Assembly: GCF_943734655.1 (NCBI RefSeq)
Contig: NC_071354.1
Location: forward strand, 55,035,544 to 55,099,543
Source of the DNA: Sabethes cyaneus
Lineage: Eukaryota; Arthropoda; Insecta; Diptera; Culicidae
Direction of reading: 5' to 3'
Length of the DNA: 64,000 nt
Below the pieces are notes generated by a model, which was not told the origin of the DNA, made no database searches, and saw nothing but the letters and a program-made list of their open reading frames with translations. Shown in pieces: positions 10,972 through 22,239 of this stretch; position 1 is the stretch's first letter, and each line of letters opens with the position of its first letter. Both the position numbers and the translations under genes were made by a program.

Positions 10972-13059
10972 CCTTTTTTGGCTACACTTTCCCAAATAAA
11001 AACTTTGCCGCTGTATAACAATACTGAAACGAATGTAGCACTCCTAGACTTTAATGTGTTATAACTATTTTCATGAAAATGTAAGTAGTTTGCTTAATTT
11101 TATTCAATAAACATTAAAACCACTGTTTTTCCACTGGCACGTAACCAGGCTGAAAAAACTAGCAGCAATCGCTTACGCGTATCCGCTCTTGATGATGGTT
11201 TGGAAAACACACAATTATGATCACGTTTACTTATTCTAGAATCTAAATAGCTGTGAATATGCTATAACAGTACAATTCTACTTCTTTTTATCACGAAAGA
11301 ACACAAAAATTCCCCTCTGATATGAAAATATAAATCAATTTTCATTCACTAGCCATTATCAGCATTTTGTTTTTAATTCCAGCGTATGGTGCGTTATTTA
11401 CACTACTACCAATATATGTGCTGTTATATCTGGTATTTGAGTGACAACTGGCGCTAGTGTATATGAACGATTTAGTGATACACTAGCGCCAGCAGTAAGC
11501 TGTTGTCATTGCAAAACTAAGTATCTTCAATGAGCCCTGAATGTAGGCAATAGCGAGAAGTTATCCATCGGTCTATCTTTTCTTGTCTCTTTTGATATGT
11601 TTTTGAAAAGCATTTAATTGCTGTGCTAGCTATTTCGGCCTGTCGGATTTAAAAAACACAGACACCACTGTAGAAAATGAGCACAATTTAGCCGCAGCGA
11701 CTTCATCATTTCTCGCGACTATAATTCAAATTCAGTAGCGTTTTATTAAGACCAAAATACACGCCGATATTCAGTAAATATTATTCTATCAACTGGTATA
11801 AAAATCTTGTCTCGAATAAATATAGTTTCAATATTGTTGAATATTGTTCAGGCTACCGCTTAATGGGCTGGAAATACCCACCCGTACCTTAATTCCCTCT
11901 TCAGTAAGTAAAATCAATTTAACGAAAAACAGGGATATAATATTTTCACTTGAACTACTCTTGGAAGCGCATATAAACTCAAAAGCTCATCAGTATCTAG
12001 AACAATTTCGAGCCCTGCGAAATCCTCTCCAGTACGGTAACCTCGGCAGGTGCACCAGCGATTTATGTTTATATCGATATTGGAAAAAACATTGTGCTGT
12101 ACATGGCCGCACCGAACGAACAACGGAACGGGGAACGGTCTTTTATAAAGACGTTATGCAAAGCAAGTACTTGACAGTGGAAACCCTATCCAGACGAAGC
12201 CTCTTACCCTATTATTCCATTAGCCGGGAGGAGAAGAGATGCACATAGAGTCGGAAGGAAAGCTCATCCCGTGCGGATCGTGTGTTGATGAACGAAGAAA
12301 ATTTTTACTTGATAATAAGTGGATTTGAGACCACTTTCTACAGTAACAGCGATAACACACATGTTGGTGAACAAAAGTTGAATGAATACCTTCACATACC
12401 TACACGTGTAGCACCACCAGCTGGTTGTAATGTTAACGTTTTGGTGTTGTTTCAATATTGGTATTTACAGTCATGCATGTGCGGAGACATTTTTGCGTTG
12501 AATCCTAATGCTAATAATCGTAAACTAATTTCTATTTATTCAGCATTACATGACATGCGTGTCTTTCGCCATAATCTGGATCATGTGTGTAGAGCGGGTG
12601 TTGTTTAATAAATAAGCTTTCAACCGATGATGCTAGGATACAGAGAACTTCATCACACTCAGTCCATTCAGTTTTATATTGTTCCTATTAATGGAACACT
12701 TTGTTTTACGCTCAATTTCAATTGAAATGATGATTTTCTAAACGTCATTAAATTGAGGCAGAAATTTTTAACAACACATTAAGTCTAACTGGATGAAATT
12801 GATTATCACAAATAATAGTAGATATTGAATAGGCTGTACCTACTATATTAATTTTTGAATGGTTGGTTACAGCGAAGGGAATAATCCGCCTCTTTGTAAT
12901 TTAATTATTTCGATCTTAATTATTTCCAGGAATAATGGGCAATCATAAAGTTTATTTCGCTCTCGATTCTCGTCATAAGCTCACGGACATTGTCATATAA
13001 TATAATCCTTGTTTTCAGTATTGATTGTATCTAATGAATACGTTTTACTCCATTTTCAG
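10972..13059. other. Intron before the third cadherin exon, no gene seen
   Basis: Open frames at 11844-12248 and 12282-12608 lack any domain, start context or codon pattern I would trust. Apart from the hairpin at 11442-11508, nothing is recognised. The last 10 bp form the acceptor CATTTTCAG. Confidence 0.5.
11442..11508. repeat. 67-bp hairpin (micro-MITE-like)
   Basis: TGACAACTGGCGCTAGTGTA at the left end pairs with TACACTAGCGCCAG and then TGTTGTCA at the right end. The arms are about 21 bp with a short bulge and the loop about 15 bp. Confidence 0.8.
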
Positions 13060-13121
13060 GTTTGATTACCACTACTGCGCGGAAACTCGATAGGGAGAAC
13101 CAATCCGAGCACATCCTTGAG
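13060..13121 (+). CDS. kug: Fat-like protocadherin, short exon (LDRE segment)
   Basis: A 62-bp exon lies between the acceptor TTTTCAG and the donor GAG|GTAAGC. Its first two bases complete the Gly codon begun at 1430, and it ends in phase 0. It reads GLITTTARKLDRE, then NQSEHILE. The TGLI/V...LDRE motif is the conserved E-F strand signature of cadherin repeats and gives a calcium-ligating LDRE. The match to the FAT1-class phrase ending EHILE is what makes me favour fat-like over other protocadherins. It is very short for an exon and easily missed by gene finders. Confidence 0.9.
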
Positions 13122-15814
13122 GTAAGCTTCGACCAACATAGTTGTGTATACATTTATTCTACCGCCTCCGCCGCTGACAGTCAATATCGATTGAACTTAC
13201 ACTGTGTAGTGTAGTATTTGCCGATAGCGAAGTCAGGTTTGGAAACAAACTAGCAGACGTAATTACGAGAATTTTCCATTCATGAACCGTAGTACACTCG
13301 CTTGCAGGTGCATGCGGTCTGCCATTGTTAGCAGTCACAAAGTACGCTATCCGCGCACAAGTGATTCCTACAAAGGACGCTTTCCGTGGTTTTCGCTTAC
13401 CCATTACGATTATGCGGTAATGATCGTACTACTCGGAATCACTTCTTACGGTTCGGCTCACCCTCTTGTGGTGACTTTGAAATATAGCATGACAGCGCAG
13501 GAAAGCCGAAGGGCAGATAAAAGTTCAAAGTTTCCCTGATTGCACCATTAGGAAAATTCTTCTTGGCAAATTTTTCACTTCGCTTAAGCTGAGAGTCTAA
13601 CAAGAGGTAGAAAGGCACATCAACAGCTGAGCTTGTTAGTATCAATTTTTGTTGGATTCTTTATTCAATGTTGTTTTTTTATCATGACTTTCAGTACAAT
13701 TACTTCGGTGCCACTGTGACCCGACGAATCATTAGCCTCTGAGTAAAAATGGAAAGCTTTGAAATTGAAGTAATTGTCCGACAGAATGAACGATGTTGAA
13801 TGCCAATCTTGTCCGGTACCTGCAATTAAGTGTAGTTTGCAGTGTAAACATTTGTTCAATTTTAAGAGGACAATAAACCTACTTTTTCTTTTGAATGCTA
13901 AAAGGAAAATGAACCTTACCCTTTTCTTTAAAAAAGCAATGTTACCTTTATATTTATAAGTGAGTATTGACGATGGATTTTCTTTGCTCTATATAATCAT
14001 CCTCAACGAGTCGTTTCGTTTCGACTATTAAAGCTCAATCATAATGGCTGAATGTCCTTTTGCCCTACATTGTAAGTCTTCATAACATATCTCTGTTATT
14101 ATTCCAAATTGCTTTGCAAAGTGTTCGTTTTCATTCGAGTATACAAGGTCTGGATCAACGTTGTAACAGCGGAATCTAGAGTTATTGATACTCTATATCG
14201 AGAAAACTATGATGAAATTTTTCATTTGGCCAAAACTTTTAAAGTAATCAGAATCTCATTAACTCTAATTACAAATATGATTGAGTAAAATTTCAACGGC
14301 TTCAACTCAGTGAAAATCTAGGACCATTGCTATTCATTTCTTGTTTTTTTTTTGGTCCGCTGTCCAAGTCCAAAAAGGATGCAAAAGTTTATGCTTGTTT
14401 TTTACTCTGTTAGAGCAAAGTTTCCGAAACAAAGCCGTGTTGAGGTGCAAACACTAAGCGACCACATTCTAGCGGCGGTGGCGTTAAATCATACATAATT
14501 AAATGAACTTTGGTGTTTCGATCCTCACCGGCCATTTGCAATATCCTGCCGGAGCAAACCATTTGGTGTTACGCAATCATGAATAAAGTCAATTCAATCA
14601 AACGCATTTATTTGTGACAATGAACTCATTAATCAATTCATGGCAATGGTGCTACCCGAAGGATATATTTCGAACAAACCGCAAAGAGATAGCACGTCCG
14701 CACGGCAGCCAGCGCACCAACTCGCCAGCTGACAGCATCATCGTCCCGACCGGATTGATATGCTCGGTCAAGCTCCACTTTGCAGGTGATATTGGAAGCA
14801 GTGTGGGTAGTACGTATCAGCAAACCGCACACACACGCACGCATGCATATATAGTCCAGCCGGGATTTCTGCTCAGTACCGCGTTTGATGCAACGATAAA
14901 TCAAAATAATTAATCTCTCACGATCAATTAGTGTCCATCATGCTGCAGAAGGATACAACATGGTCGTACCGACCGGCCGACCGACCGACCGTCCGCCCCA
15001 TCGCATCGTGCTCGCGGCTTGAATCATCGCTGCATGGGTAATGGAGTGAATCATCCATGGTCAGTCACCTGTGCGTTATTTTTTTTTAATTTCCTTTATT
15101 TTTCCAACGAACGGGATCGAACAAATACCCTGTCCTGCGCTGCCTGCTAGCTGTAAACGAACAGATTTATTTTTTCTCTATCACTTCTGTGTGACCTGAT
15201 TTTCACGGTCCAATCAGCACGGCGGCGGGGCATCGGTGTACGGTGAATAATTGTAAGCATCTTTTGGGGGGCCGGATGAAGAGATAAAATATTTCAACCT
15301 TTGGCTGGAATTAATCAAACAACGGCAAAATGTTGTAGCTGTAGTCACGGTAGCTTATTTATGTGTGACATCACGGAACTAGGTGAAGGAAACTGGCTTC
15401 TGTGGTGGCAATTTGACTCACAAAATTTCTCAGATTATGGTGGAGATTACGAAAACAAAGTAAAATAGTCGGATCTACCTTTCCATAATATTGCCCAATG
15501 TTGGAGGACAACTTTTGATTGATGATGATTTTGGACATCAATCAAACCGTCACAAACCTCTCTGTGTATAAGAAAACGGCTTCTTATTTTGGTTTCTGTT
15601 GTCTCCCAACAGATTTAAAATCTTTGAAAAAATCATTGAGGGGTAGATTGGAATCTGAATATTAAAAATTGAAAATAATTTAAATTCTATCTGTGGTAAA
15701 TCTTATCACTAGCGTGCCCAGGCATAAATAAAAGATGAGACACCCCACCTTTCAGAAAAGCTTTTGGGCCAAAAAAACGACTGAAAACTCCGAATTTTCG
15801 GGTGGGATTAGATT
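13122..15814. other. Intron with largely unique sequence, no gene seen
   Basis: There are no clear repeats until about 15.8 kb. A GACC-type simple repeat sits near 14976-14998. The frames at 14614-14913 (+) and 14638-14904 (-) overlap each other and have no domain. The higher complexity here compared with the flanking repeat blocks could mean regulatory intron sequence, but nothing specific can be shown. Confidence 0.45.
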
Positions 15815-16430
15815 TAAAATCAAAGTTGAAGTTGAAATACTTGGAACTGGACTAGAAATTAAAGTGGAAATTGGACTTGAAGTAAGACTGTAATTAAGAG
15901 TACTGGAGTCGGACTAGAACTTTGAATTGGATTTGACATTAAAATTGAAACTAGACTGGAAATTGGATTTGAAATTAAGCTCGAAATTGAACTTAAAATT
16001 GTAATAGAAATTAGACTTGATATTGGGGTTGAAATCAGGTTTTAAATTTCACTTACAATTGGTCGGTGTTAAATTAGACCGGACCAAGTTGCAAAATTTA
16101 AAAAAAATAGTTAATGACAACAAATGATAAAAAATTTCGTAAGCTACATTTTACTCTAATCAGACTAGATAAATGCTGCAAACAGCCAGAGTTATGAGAT
16201 GATTTCGAACGATTAACCAAATACCATACAGAGCAGCGAACTTTGATCGCGTTTTTCTCGAAATCAGAGGCTTGTCACTTGGTTCGGTCTGACTTAACAC
16301 CGACTAATTAAACTTAAAATAAGAATTAAGTTAAATTTAAAATTGGGTTTAAAATCGGACAATAATTTAAACTTGAAGTTTCTCTTCAAACCGAACATGG
16401 ACAAGATATTCTACTTGAAATTAGGATTGA
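15815..16430. repeat. Degenerate AAATTGGACTTG array (array A, left copy)
   Basis: Variants of a roughly 12-bp unit (GAAATTGGACTT) fill 15815-16060 and resume at 16306-16400, interrupted by the MITE at 16062-16304. The reverse complement of this array is found at 23426-23900. Same-sense arrays occur at 22000-22200 and 40125-41260. Confidence 0.8.
16062..16304. mobile_element. 243-bp MITE with GTCGGTGTTAA ends
   Basis: The left end is GTCGGTGTTAAATTAGACCG followed by GACCAAGT. The right end reverse-complemented is GTCGGTGTTAAGTCAGACCG followed by AACCAAGT. About 25 of 28 terminal bases match. It sits inside the GGACTT array. The target duplication is not clear. A half copy is at 3905-3976. Confidence 0.85.
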
Positions 16431-16859
16431 TATTTATTTTCTCGTTTTATCTCTTTTATGTTGCGTTTTTTTCTTTTATCGGAACAATTTTTTGGTTTTT
16501 CGCCCTTTTCGTCCATTTTTCTTATGGTTTTCCGTTTTTCTGTCCCGTTTTTCCTGTTTCATTGTTTCGTTATTCTTCGTATCCTATCCAATTTTCCTTA
16601 CTATTAGTCCTGTTTTATTTTCATGTTTAAAACCGGTTTTTATTATTTTCATTCGCGCTTTCCAACTTTTCTCTTTTCCATTTTTCTCGTTTCCAGTTTT
16701 CGTCTTGTTCTATCTGTTTTTATTTCCTTTCCTTCGAAAACGAAAAACAATTTCCTCTGTTCCGCTTTTCTTCTTTTTGGGGCCCCGTCTTTTCATCTCT
16801 CAATAATCATCAATAATCTGTCGCGATTATTTCTTTTTTTTTGGTTGATTATAGTCACT
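16431..16859. repeat. Pyrimidine-rich low-complexity tract (array B, left part)
   Basis: The + strand is almost purely T/C with recurring CCCGTTTTTCCTGTTT and TTTTCGTTTTC phrases. It continues at 19045 on the other side of the fold-back element. Long frames here (for example 16492-16806) are Phe/Ser/Leu strings produced by composition. Confidence 0.85.
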
Positions 16860-18936
16860 TTAACCGTTATGTGTATGGGAAATTTAACACCCATAAGTGT
16901 TCGGATGGGTACCCGGGTACCCACCGAAATGAAATGCTTCTAACTTTATCAATTCTTGACCGATTTTGGATCTTGAACCGTCAAAAGATTGGAAAATTTG
17001 TCTATTTTTGGAGCATGAGACTTACCAAGCCTGGGACCACGTCTGGTTCCCGTAAATCCGGATCTCCAGGACCATGTTCCGGATCCAAAACAAATGTGTA
17101 CAATTGTCAATAAAACCACACAATATTGGTATCAAAATTCATGAAATCACTCCAGGAGTTGATGTTTATCCATTTTGAGTCCATTTAACGAGTTGTCTTC
17201 GGAATGGCCATTCCGGAGCAGGTTCCTGTGGGGCCTTATGAGACCATTAACCTGTTTGGACTGAAACCCTAGCAATATGTATATCAAAATTCACGAAATC
17301 ACTCTAGGAGTTGAGTTTTATCCATTTTGAGTCCATCTGATGATTTGTCCCCGGAATGGCCACTCCAGAGCTTCCTGTGGGGCTCTATGAGACCAATAAC
17401 ATGTTTGGATAGAAACCCTAGCAATATGTATATCAAAATTCGTGAAATCACTCCAGGAATTGAAATTTATCCTTTTTGAGTTCAGTTGATGACATGTCCT
17501 CGGAAAGGCCATTCCGCAACAGGTTCCTGTGGAGCCTTATGAGACCAGTAACATGTTTGGTTAGAACCCCCAGCAATATGTATGTCAAACTTCATGAAAT
17601 CACTCCAGGAGTTGATTTTTATTCACTTTGAGTCCATTTGATGAGTGGTTCCCGGAATGGCCACTTCGTAGCAGATTCCCATGGGGCCCTGAGGCCACTA
17701 ACATGTTTAGGTAGAAACCCTAGCAATATGTATGTCAAAATTCATGAAATCCCTCCAGGAATTGATTTTTGTCCATTTAAGTCGATTTGACGAGTTGTCC
17801 TCGGAATGGCCACTCCGGGGACAACTTGTTAGATGGACTCAAAATGGATAAAAATGAACTCCTGGCGTGATTTCATGAATTTTGACATACATATTGCTAG
17901 GGTTTCTATCCAAACATGCTAGTGGCCTCATAGGACCCCACGGGAATCTGCTCCGGAATGGCCATTCTGGAGACAACTCATCAAATGGACTCAAAGTGGA
18001 TAAAAATCAACTCCTGGAGTGATTTCATGAAGTTTGACATACATATTGCTGGGGTTTCTATCCAAACATGTTAATGGTTTCATAAGGCTCCACAGGAACC
18101 TGCCGCGGAATGGCCGTTCCAAGGACATGTCATTAACTGAACTCAAAAAGGATAAATTTCAATTCCTGTAGTGATTTCACGAATTTTGATATACATATTG
18201 CTAGGGTTTCATTCAAACATGTTACTGGTCTCATAGAGCCCCACAGGAACCTGCTCCGGAGTGGCCATTCCAGGGACAGCTTATCAAATAACTTAAATAA
18301 CTTAAAATGGATAAAACTCAACTCCTGGAGTGATTTCGTGAATTTTGATATACATATTGCTAGGGTTTTCTATCCAAATATGTTAGCGGTCCCGTAAGGC
18401 CCCACAGGAACCTGCTCCGGAGTGGCCATTCCGAAGACTATAAGTTGAATGGACTCAAAATGGATAAACATCAACTCCTGGAGTGATTTCATGAATTTTG
18501 ATACCAATGTTGTGTGGTTTTATTGACAATTGTACACATTTGTTTTGGATCCGGAACATGGTCCCGGAGATCTGAATATACGGGAACCAGACGTGGTCCC
18601 AGGCTTGGTATGTCTTATGCTCTAAAAATAGACAAATTTTCCAATCTTTTGACGGTTTAAGATCCAAAATCGGTCAAGAATTGATAAAGTTAGAAGCATT
18701 TCATTTCGGTGGGTACCCGGGTACCCATCCGAACACTTACGGGGTAAAAAAATTCGAAGGCCCCCCCTTCGACCCCCCCTGCTGCTACAGGCAATCTGTT
18801 GATGACAAATGGTTTATTCCCACTAGTTAGGAGCATTCTACGAGTTTTAGCTGGCTGAGTTGTCGTAAACCTTGTTTTTCGAGGCTATAAAGTCTCAAAA
18901 GGTACCCGGGTACCCAGCCGAACACATAACGGTTAA
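16860..18936. mobile_element. 2.1-kb fold-back element flanked by TTAA, with internal inverted 150-bp repeats
   Basis: TTAA at 16860-16863 and 18933-18936 bounds CCGTTATGTG...CACATAACGG. Inside, the perfect palindrome GGGTACCCGGGTACCC lies at 16907-16922 and 18711-18726, with a near copy at 18901-18915. Each arm then carries about 220 bp of inverted unique sequence. After that come about five tandem units of about 150 bp (period marks near 17158, 17310, 17459, 17611 and 17761), each with a CGGAATGGCCATTCCGGAG-type block and TAGCAATATGTAT. The right half is the mirror image, with its centre near 17810. About 190 bp at 18740-18932 have no left partner. There is no transposase. The TTAA borders suggest piggyBac-type mobilisation, which is inference. 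Confidence 0.85.
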
Positions 18937-18960
18937 CAGCTTGGATCATTTGTGGCTTTC

Positions 18961-19034
18961 TGCGAGGTTGGGATTCGAACCCGGGTGCTCGGCATGAGTG
19001 GTGTGAATGCTAACCACTACACCGGGATTTGCCC
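18961..19034 (-). pseudogene. tRNA-like sequence (SINE head or decayed tRNA)
   Basis: On the reverse strand, an A-box-like TGTAGTGGTTAGC lies about 50 bp before a perfect B box GGTTCGAATCC (complement at 18971-18981), the normal tRNA spacing. The T stem (CCGGG against CCCAA) and the anticodon arm do not pair properly, so it is not a working tRNA. It could be the head of a SINE or a relic pol III gene. Confidence 0.55.
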
Positions 19035-19044
19035 CAATAGCGAT

Positions 19045-21520
19045 TATTTTGTTTTGGGGTCCCTTTTTTCTCTCCTTTCCGGTTTCCCTGTTTTATTTCT
19101 CGTTTTACCTCTTTTTCTCTATTCATAAGTCCGTATTTTCATTTTTTTTTTTTGCTTTTTATGTCTCATTTTCCTGTTTTTGGCCCAATTTTTCTCCTTT
19201 TATATCCCATTTGACCCCTTTTTCCCGTTTTGCTTGTTTCCTCTATCGAATTTCTTTTCACTGACGCCATTGTTCTTTTTCCTTTTGGTTTCTCTTGTTT
19301 TCTGTGTTGTATTCCTTCTCTTGGCTCGTTTTCCCTTTTGTTTTCTCCCTTTTTGTTTTCGTTTTTCATCCATTGTTAGATCTTCATCTGTCCCTTTTTT
19401 CCTCTCTCTTGTCCCGTTTCTCACACCTTTCCGTGAATCCTGATTGCTCTTCTCCATTTTGTTGCCTATTTTCTACCATTTTTCCTCGTTTTCAGGCCCA
19501 TTTTTCGTTTTTTCCTGTCTTAATTTTTGTCAGTTTCTGTGATGTTTTGTCTTTGTTTGCGCCTCGATTCTTGTCGGTTTTCGCTTTTCTATGCCGTTTT
19601 TCCTTTTATTTTATCCCACTCTTCCTCCTTTCCTGGTCCAAGTATTTCTTATGTTTTAAACCAGTTTTTTTGTTTTTTCCCTTCCTCCTCCTTTATTTTG
19701 TTTACAGTTTTTGTCTTTTTTTAATTTTTATTATTATTTTTCATTCGTTTTTCGTTTTCGTCCGTTTTCTGTTTTTTCTTTCTCCATCTTGTCCGGTTTT
19801 TCAGCTTTTCTGTTACGTTTATTTTGTTGTGGATCCCCTGTTTTCCTTTTTTAATCCATTGTTACATCTTCCTCCCATAGCCTCCCGTTGGCTTCGAGGT
19901 ATGACGCTGGACTAATAAGCCAGTCGTCGTATGTTCGAATCTCAACTGGGAGAGGCTGTTAGAGTCAATAGGATCGTAGCAACTGGCCCTGCAATTGTCC
20001 TGCACTCTAACAGCTGGCTGCGAAGTCTGTCGTATAAAAACAGAAGGCCAAGTTTCGATAACAGAATGTAGCACCTAGGCTTTGCTTTGTTACATCTTCC
20101 TCTGACCCTTTTTCTTCTTTTCCTGTCTTGTTGTTTTCCCCTTTCCATGAGTTATGATTGTTCTTTCCTGATTTTTTGTCTCGCTTCTTCCGTTTTCCCT
20201 CGTTTTCAAGCCCATGCTTCCTATTTTCCTGTCCCGTTTTTAGTCAATTTTTGTCCCGTTTTGACTGTTTTCTTTTTTGCGATCCCAATTCTAGTCTTTT
20301 TTTGCTTTTCTATCCTGTTTTTCGTTTTCGTCTGTTCCGTTCTTCCTCTTATTATGTCCTGCTTCTCAAGCACGTTGTTTTCTTCCCGTCCTTATAAATT
20401 TGATTTCATTTTTTTCTGTCCTGTTGTTTTTTCTCTTTTCAGTCCCAACTTTTTCCACTTTTTGTTTGGTTTTTCTCCTTTTCTGTTTTTAGGTTTTTTG
20501 CTCTCACTTTCTACCATCCATCCTGTCGTTTTCCTTTTTTTCTCTACCGTGTTTTCTGTTTCGTTGTTCCGTTGGAAACGATGAATCCTGCGCGTTTCTT
20601 CTTTTCAGTCCTGTTTTTTTCCTGTTTTAAAACGGATATTTGTTATTTTTTCCCGTTTTTTGTGTTTTCTCTTCTCTTTTTTTCTTTCTTTTCTGTTCGT
20701 TTCCAGTTTTCGTATTTTTCAATTCTATTGTTTTCCTTTGCCGCTTGTTTTTCGTTTTTGTCTGTTTCGCTTTTACTCTTTTTGTTTTCCCGTTTTTTTA
20801 TCTTTTCTGTTACGTTTTATTGGCTCCTTTGTTATTCTTTCCTTTCGGATTTTTCCTTTTTCATTTTCCATTTTACGACTTTTCACTTTCGTTTTATCCT
20901 GTCCTTTTTGTGTTTTCTTTTTCTGTTATGTTTTCTGTTTCTGCTCCAAATTTTTGTCCCAACTTTCTCCTTTTATATCCCGTTTGACCTCTTTTTCCCG
21001 TTTCCCTCGATTTCTTCCATCCGTTTTCGTTTTTTCTTTTGCTATCTTTCTTTTTTTCTCTTGCTTTCTGTTGCGTATTCCTTTTCTTATTACGTTTACC
21101 CACATTTTCTCACAAGTTTTTTCTTTTTTCTATCCGTTGTTTCCTTTTTCTATGTTCCTCTTTTCTTCTTTTCCTGTCCTGTTTTCTTACCCTTTTTTAC
21201 CTTGTCTTAATTCTTCTTGTCCATTTTTGTTGTTTTTTCTCTTCCGTGCTTTCTCTTTTCCTGTCTAGTTTTTTTGGTCATTTTCTGTCCCGTATCAAAT
21301 TTTTTTGCTGTCCCAATTTCTTCGCTTTTCTATCCCATTTTTTGTTTTCGTCTGTTCCGGTCTTCCTCTTATTATGGCCTGCTATTCCTCCTTTTCTGTT
21401 ACTGTTTTGTCACTGTTTTGTCACGTTTTCCATCGTGCTGTTTTTCGTTCAGTTTTCGGCTTTATTTTTTTTTCTTTTGCTTCTTTTTCTTTTTCTTCTT
21501 TTGCAAGTGACAGAGCATGA
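19045..21520. repeat. Pyrimidine-rich low-complexity tract (array B, main part)
   Basis: About 2.5 kb of nearly pure T/C on the + strand contains endless variants of TTTTCTGTCCCGTTTTTC. The mirror of it (AAAACGGGACAGAAAA) is at 22240-23425. Frames of 165-219 codons here are poly Phe/Ser/Leu with a translation in all three frames, which is the signature of composition and not of membrane proteins. Confidence 0.9.
19875..20086 (+). mobile_element. tRNA-derived SINE with perfect 16-bp target duplication
   Basis: The 212-bp insert is flanked by TTGTTACATCTTCCTC at 19859-19874 and 20087-20102. Its head has TTGGCTTCGAGGTATGACGC (A-box region) and a B box GTTCGAATCTC at 19933-19943. The body is GAGGCTGTTAGAGTCAATAG...CTGCACTCTAACAG and the tail ends CTTTGCTTTG. 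A diverged copy is at 48984-49182. The type is familiar from culicine mosquitoes, but I do not assign a family name. Confidence 0.9.
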
Positions 21521-21558
21521 TTTTCCGACTTTTTTTTGGAGTTTTCCACTATCACTTG

Positions 21559-21997
21559 AGGCCATTACAAATATTTTAAGAAGTTTTTGTTCTTCCGGTG
21601 TTGGACCACTGAAGGGGGGGGGGGGGGCGAAAAAAATGGATTTTAGGCATTTTTACTTAAAGTTTAAACGTGAAAACCAAATCTATTCTTGCTTTTAATA
21701 TATACGTTATTATTTTCCATGCAAAAATCTACGAAAAAAAGACAAAAACGAAAGAAATTTTTTTGGTCGATTTTCGGAAACTGCACTGTTTGAATTCCCA
21801 TTTCTATTTTGTGCTAGAAGCGTAAACTCAACTCGTACACTCATTTTTCGAGTTTTTCAGGCTATAGAGCCCATGGAGAACTGATTTTATAAAAAAATAT
21901 AACTCATATCCTACAATTTTTTTGCCCCTCGATTTTTCAAGCCAATTTCCAAGGGGGGGAGAGTGACAAAAACTTTTAAAATAATTTGCATTGGCCT
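21559..21997. mobile_element. 439-bp AGGCC TIR element with G-runs
   Basis: The left end AGGCCATTACAAATATTTTA and the right end reverse-complemented AGGCCAATGCAAATTATTTT form inverted ends of about 30 bp including AAGTTTTTGT. A 14-G run (21614-21627) and an 8-G run (near 21952) lie inside the two ends on the same strand. It is homologous in reverse orientation to 42308-43137, and related to 50518-52413 and 54421-54638. Confidence 0.8.
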
Positions 21998-22200
21998 AAC
22001 TTAGACTTAGACTTAAAAAGAGGAATGTATTGGTTTTAAGTTGGACTAGAAGCTAGACTTAAAATTAGAGTTGAAATCGAACTTCATATTAAACTCGAAG
22101 TGGAACTTTAAGTAAGAATTCTAATTGGATAAGATTTGGATTTAAATCGTACCTGAAATTGTATTTGGATTGCACTTGAAAGTAGACTTAAAGTTGAACT
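21998..22200. repeat. GGACTTAAAATT array (array A, central copy)
   Basis: TTAGACTTAGACTTAAAAAG is followed by ten or more variants of TTGGACTAGAAGCTAGACTT. It has the same sense as the array at 15815 and lies between the AGGCC element and the purine tract. Confidence 0.7.
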
Positions 22201-22239
22201 TTTTCTAATAAAATCTGCCACTATTTTTGAGAAAAACAA

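Noticed and set aside
11844..12608. Two adjacent + strand frames (134 and 108 codons) as a host gene
   Set aside because: No domain, no splice-site support, no codon pattern, and partial overlap with reverse-strand frames of similar length.
18961..19034. Functional tRNA gene
   Set aside because: A and B boxes are at the right distance, but the T stem and anticodon arm do not pair, so it is only tRNA-like.
16343..21698. Long + strand frames rich in Phe, Ser, Leu and Val (up to 219 codons)
   Set aside because: They overlap in several frames and exist only because the strand is nearly pure T/C; the mirrored purine tract gives the same on the other strand. No domain, start context or frame bias.
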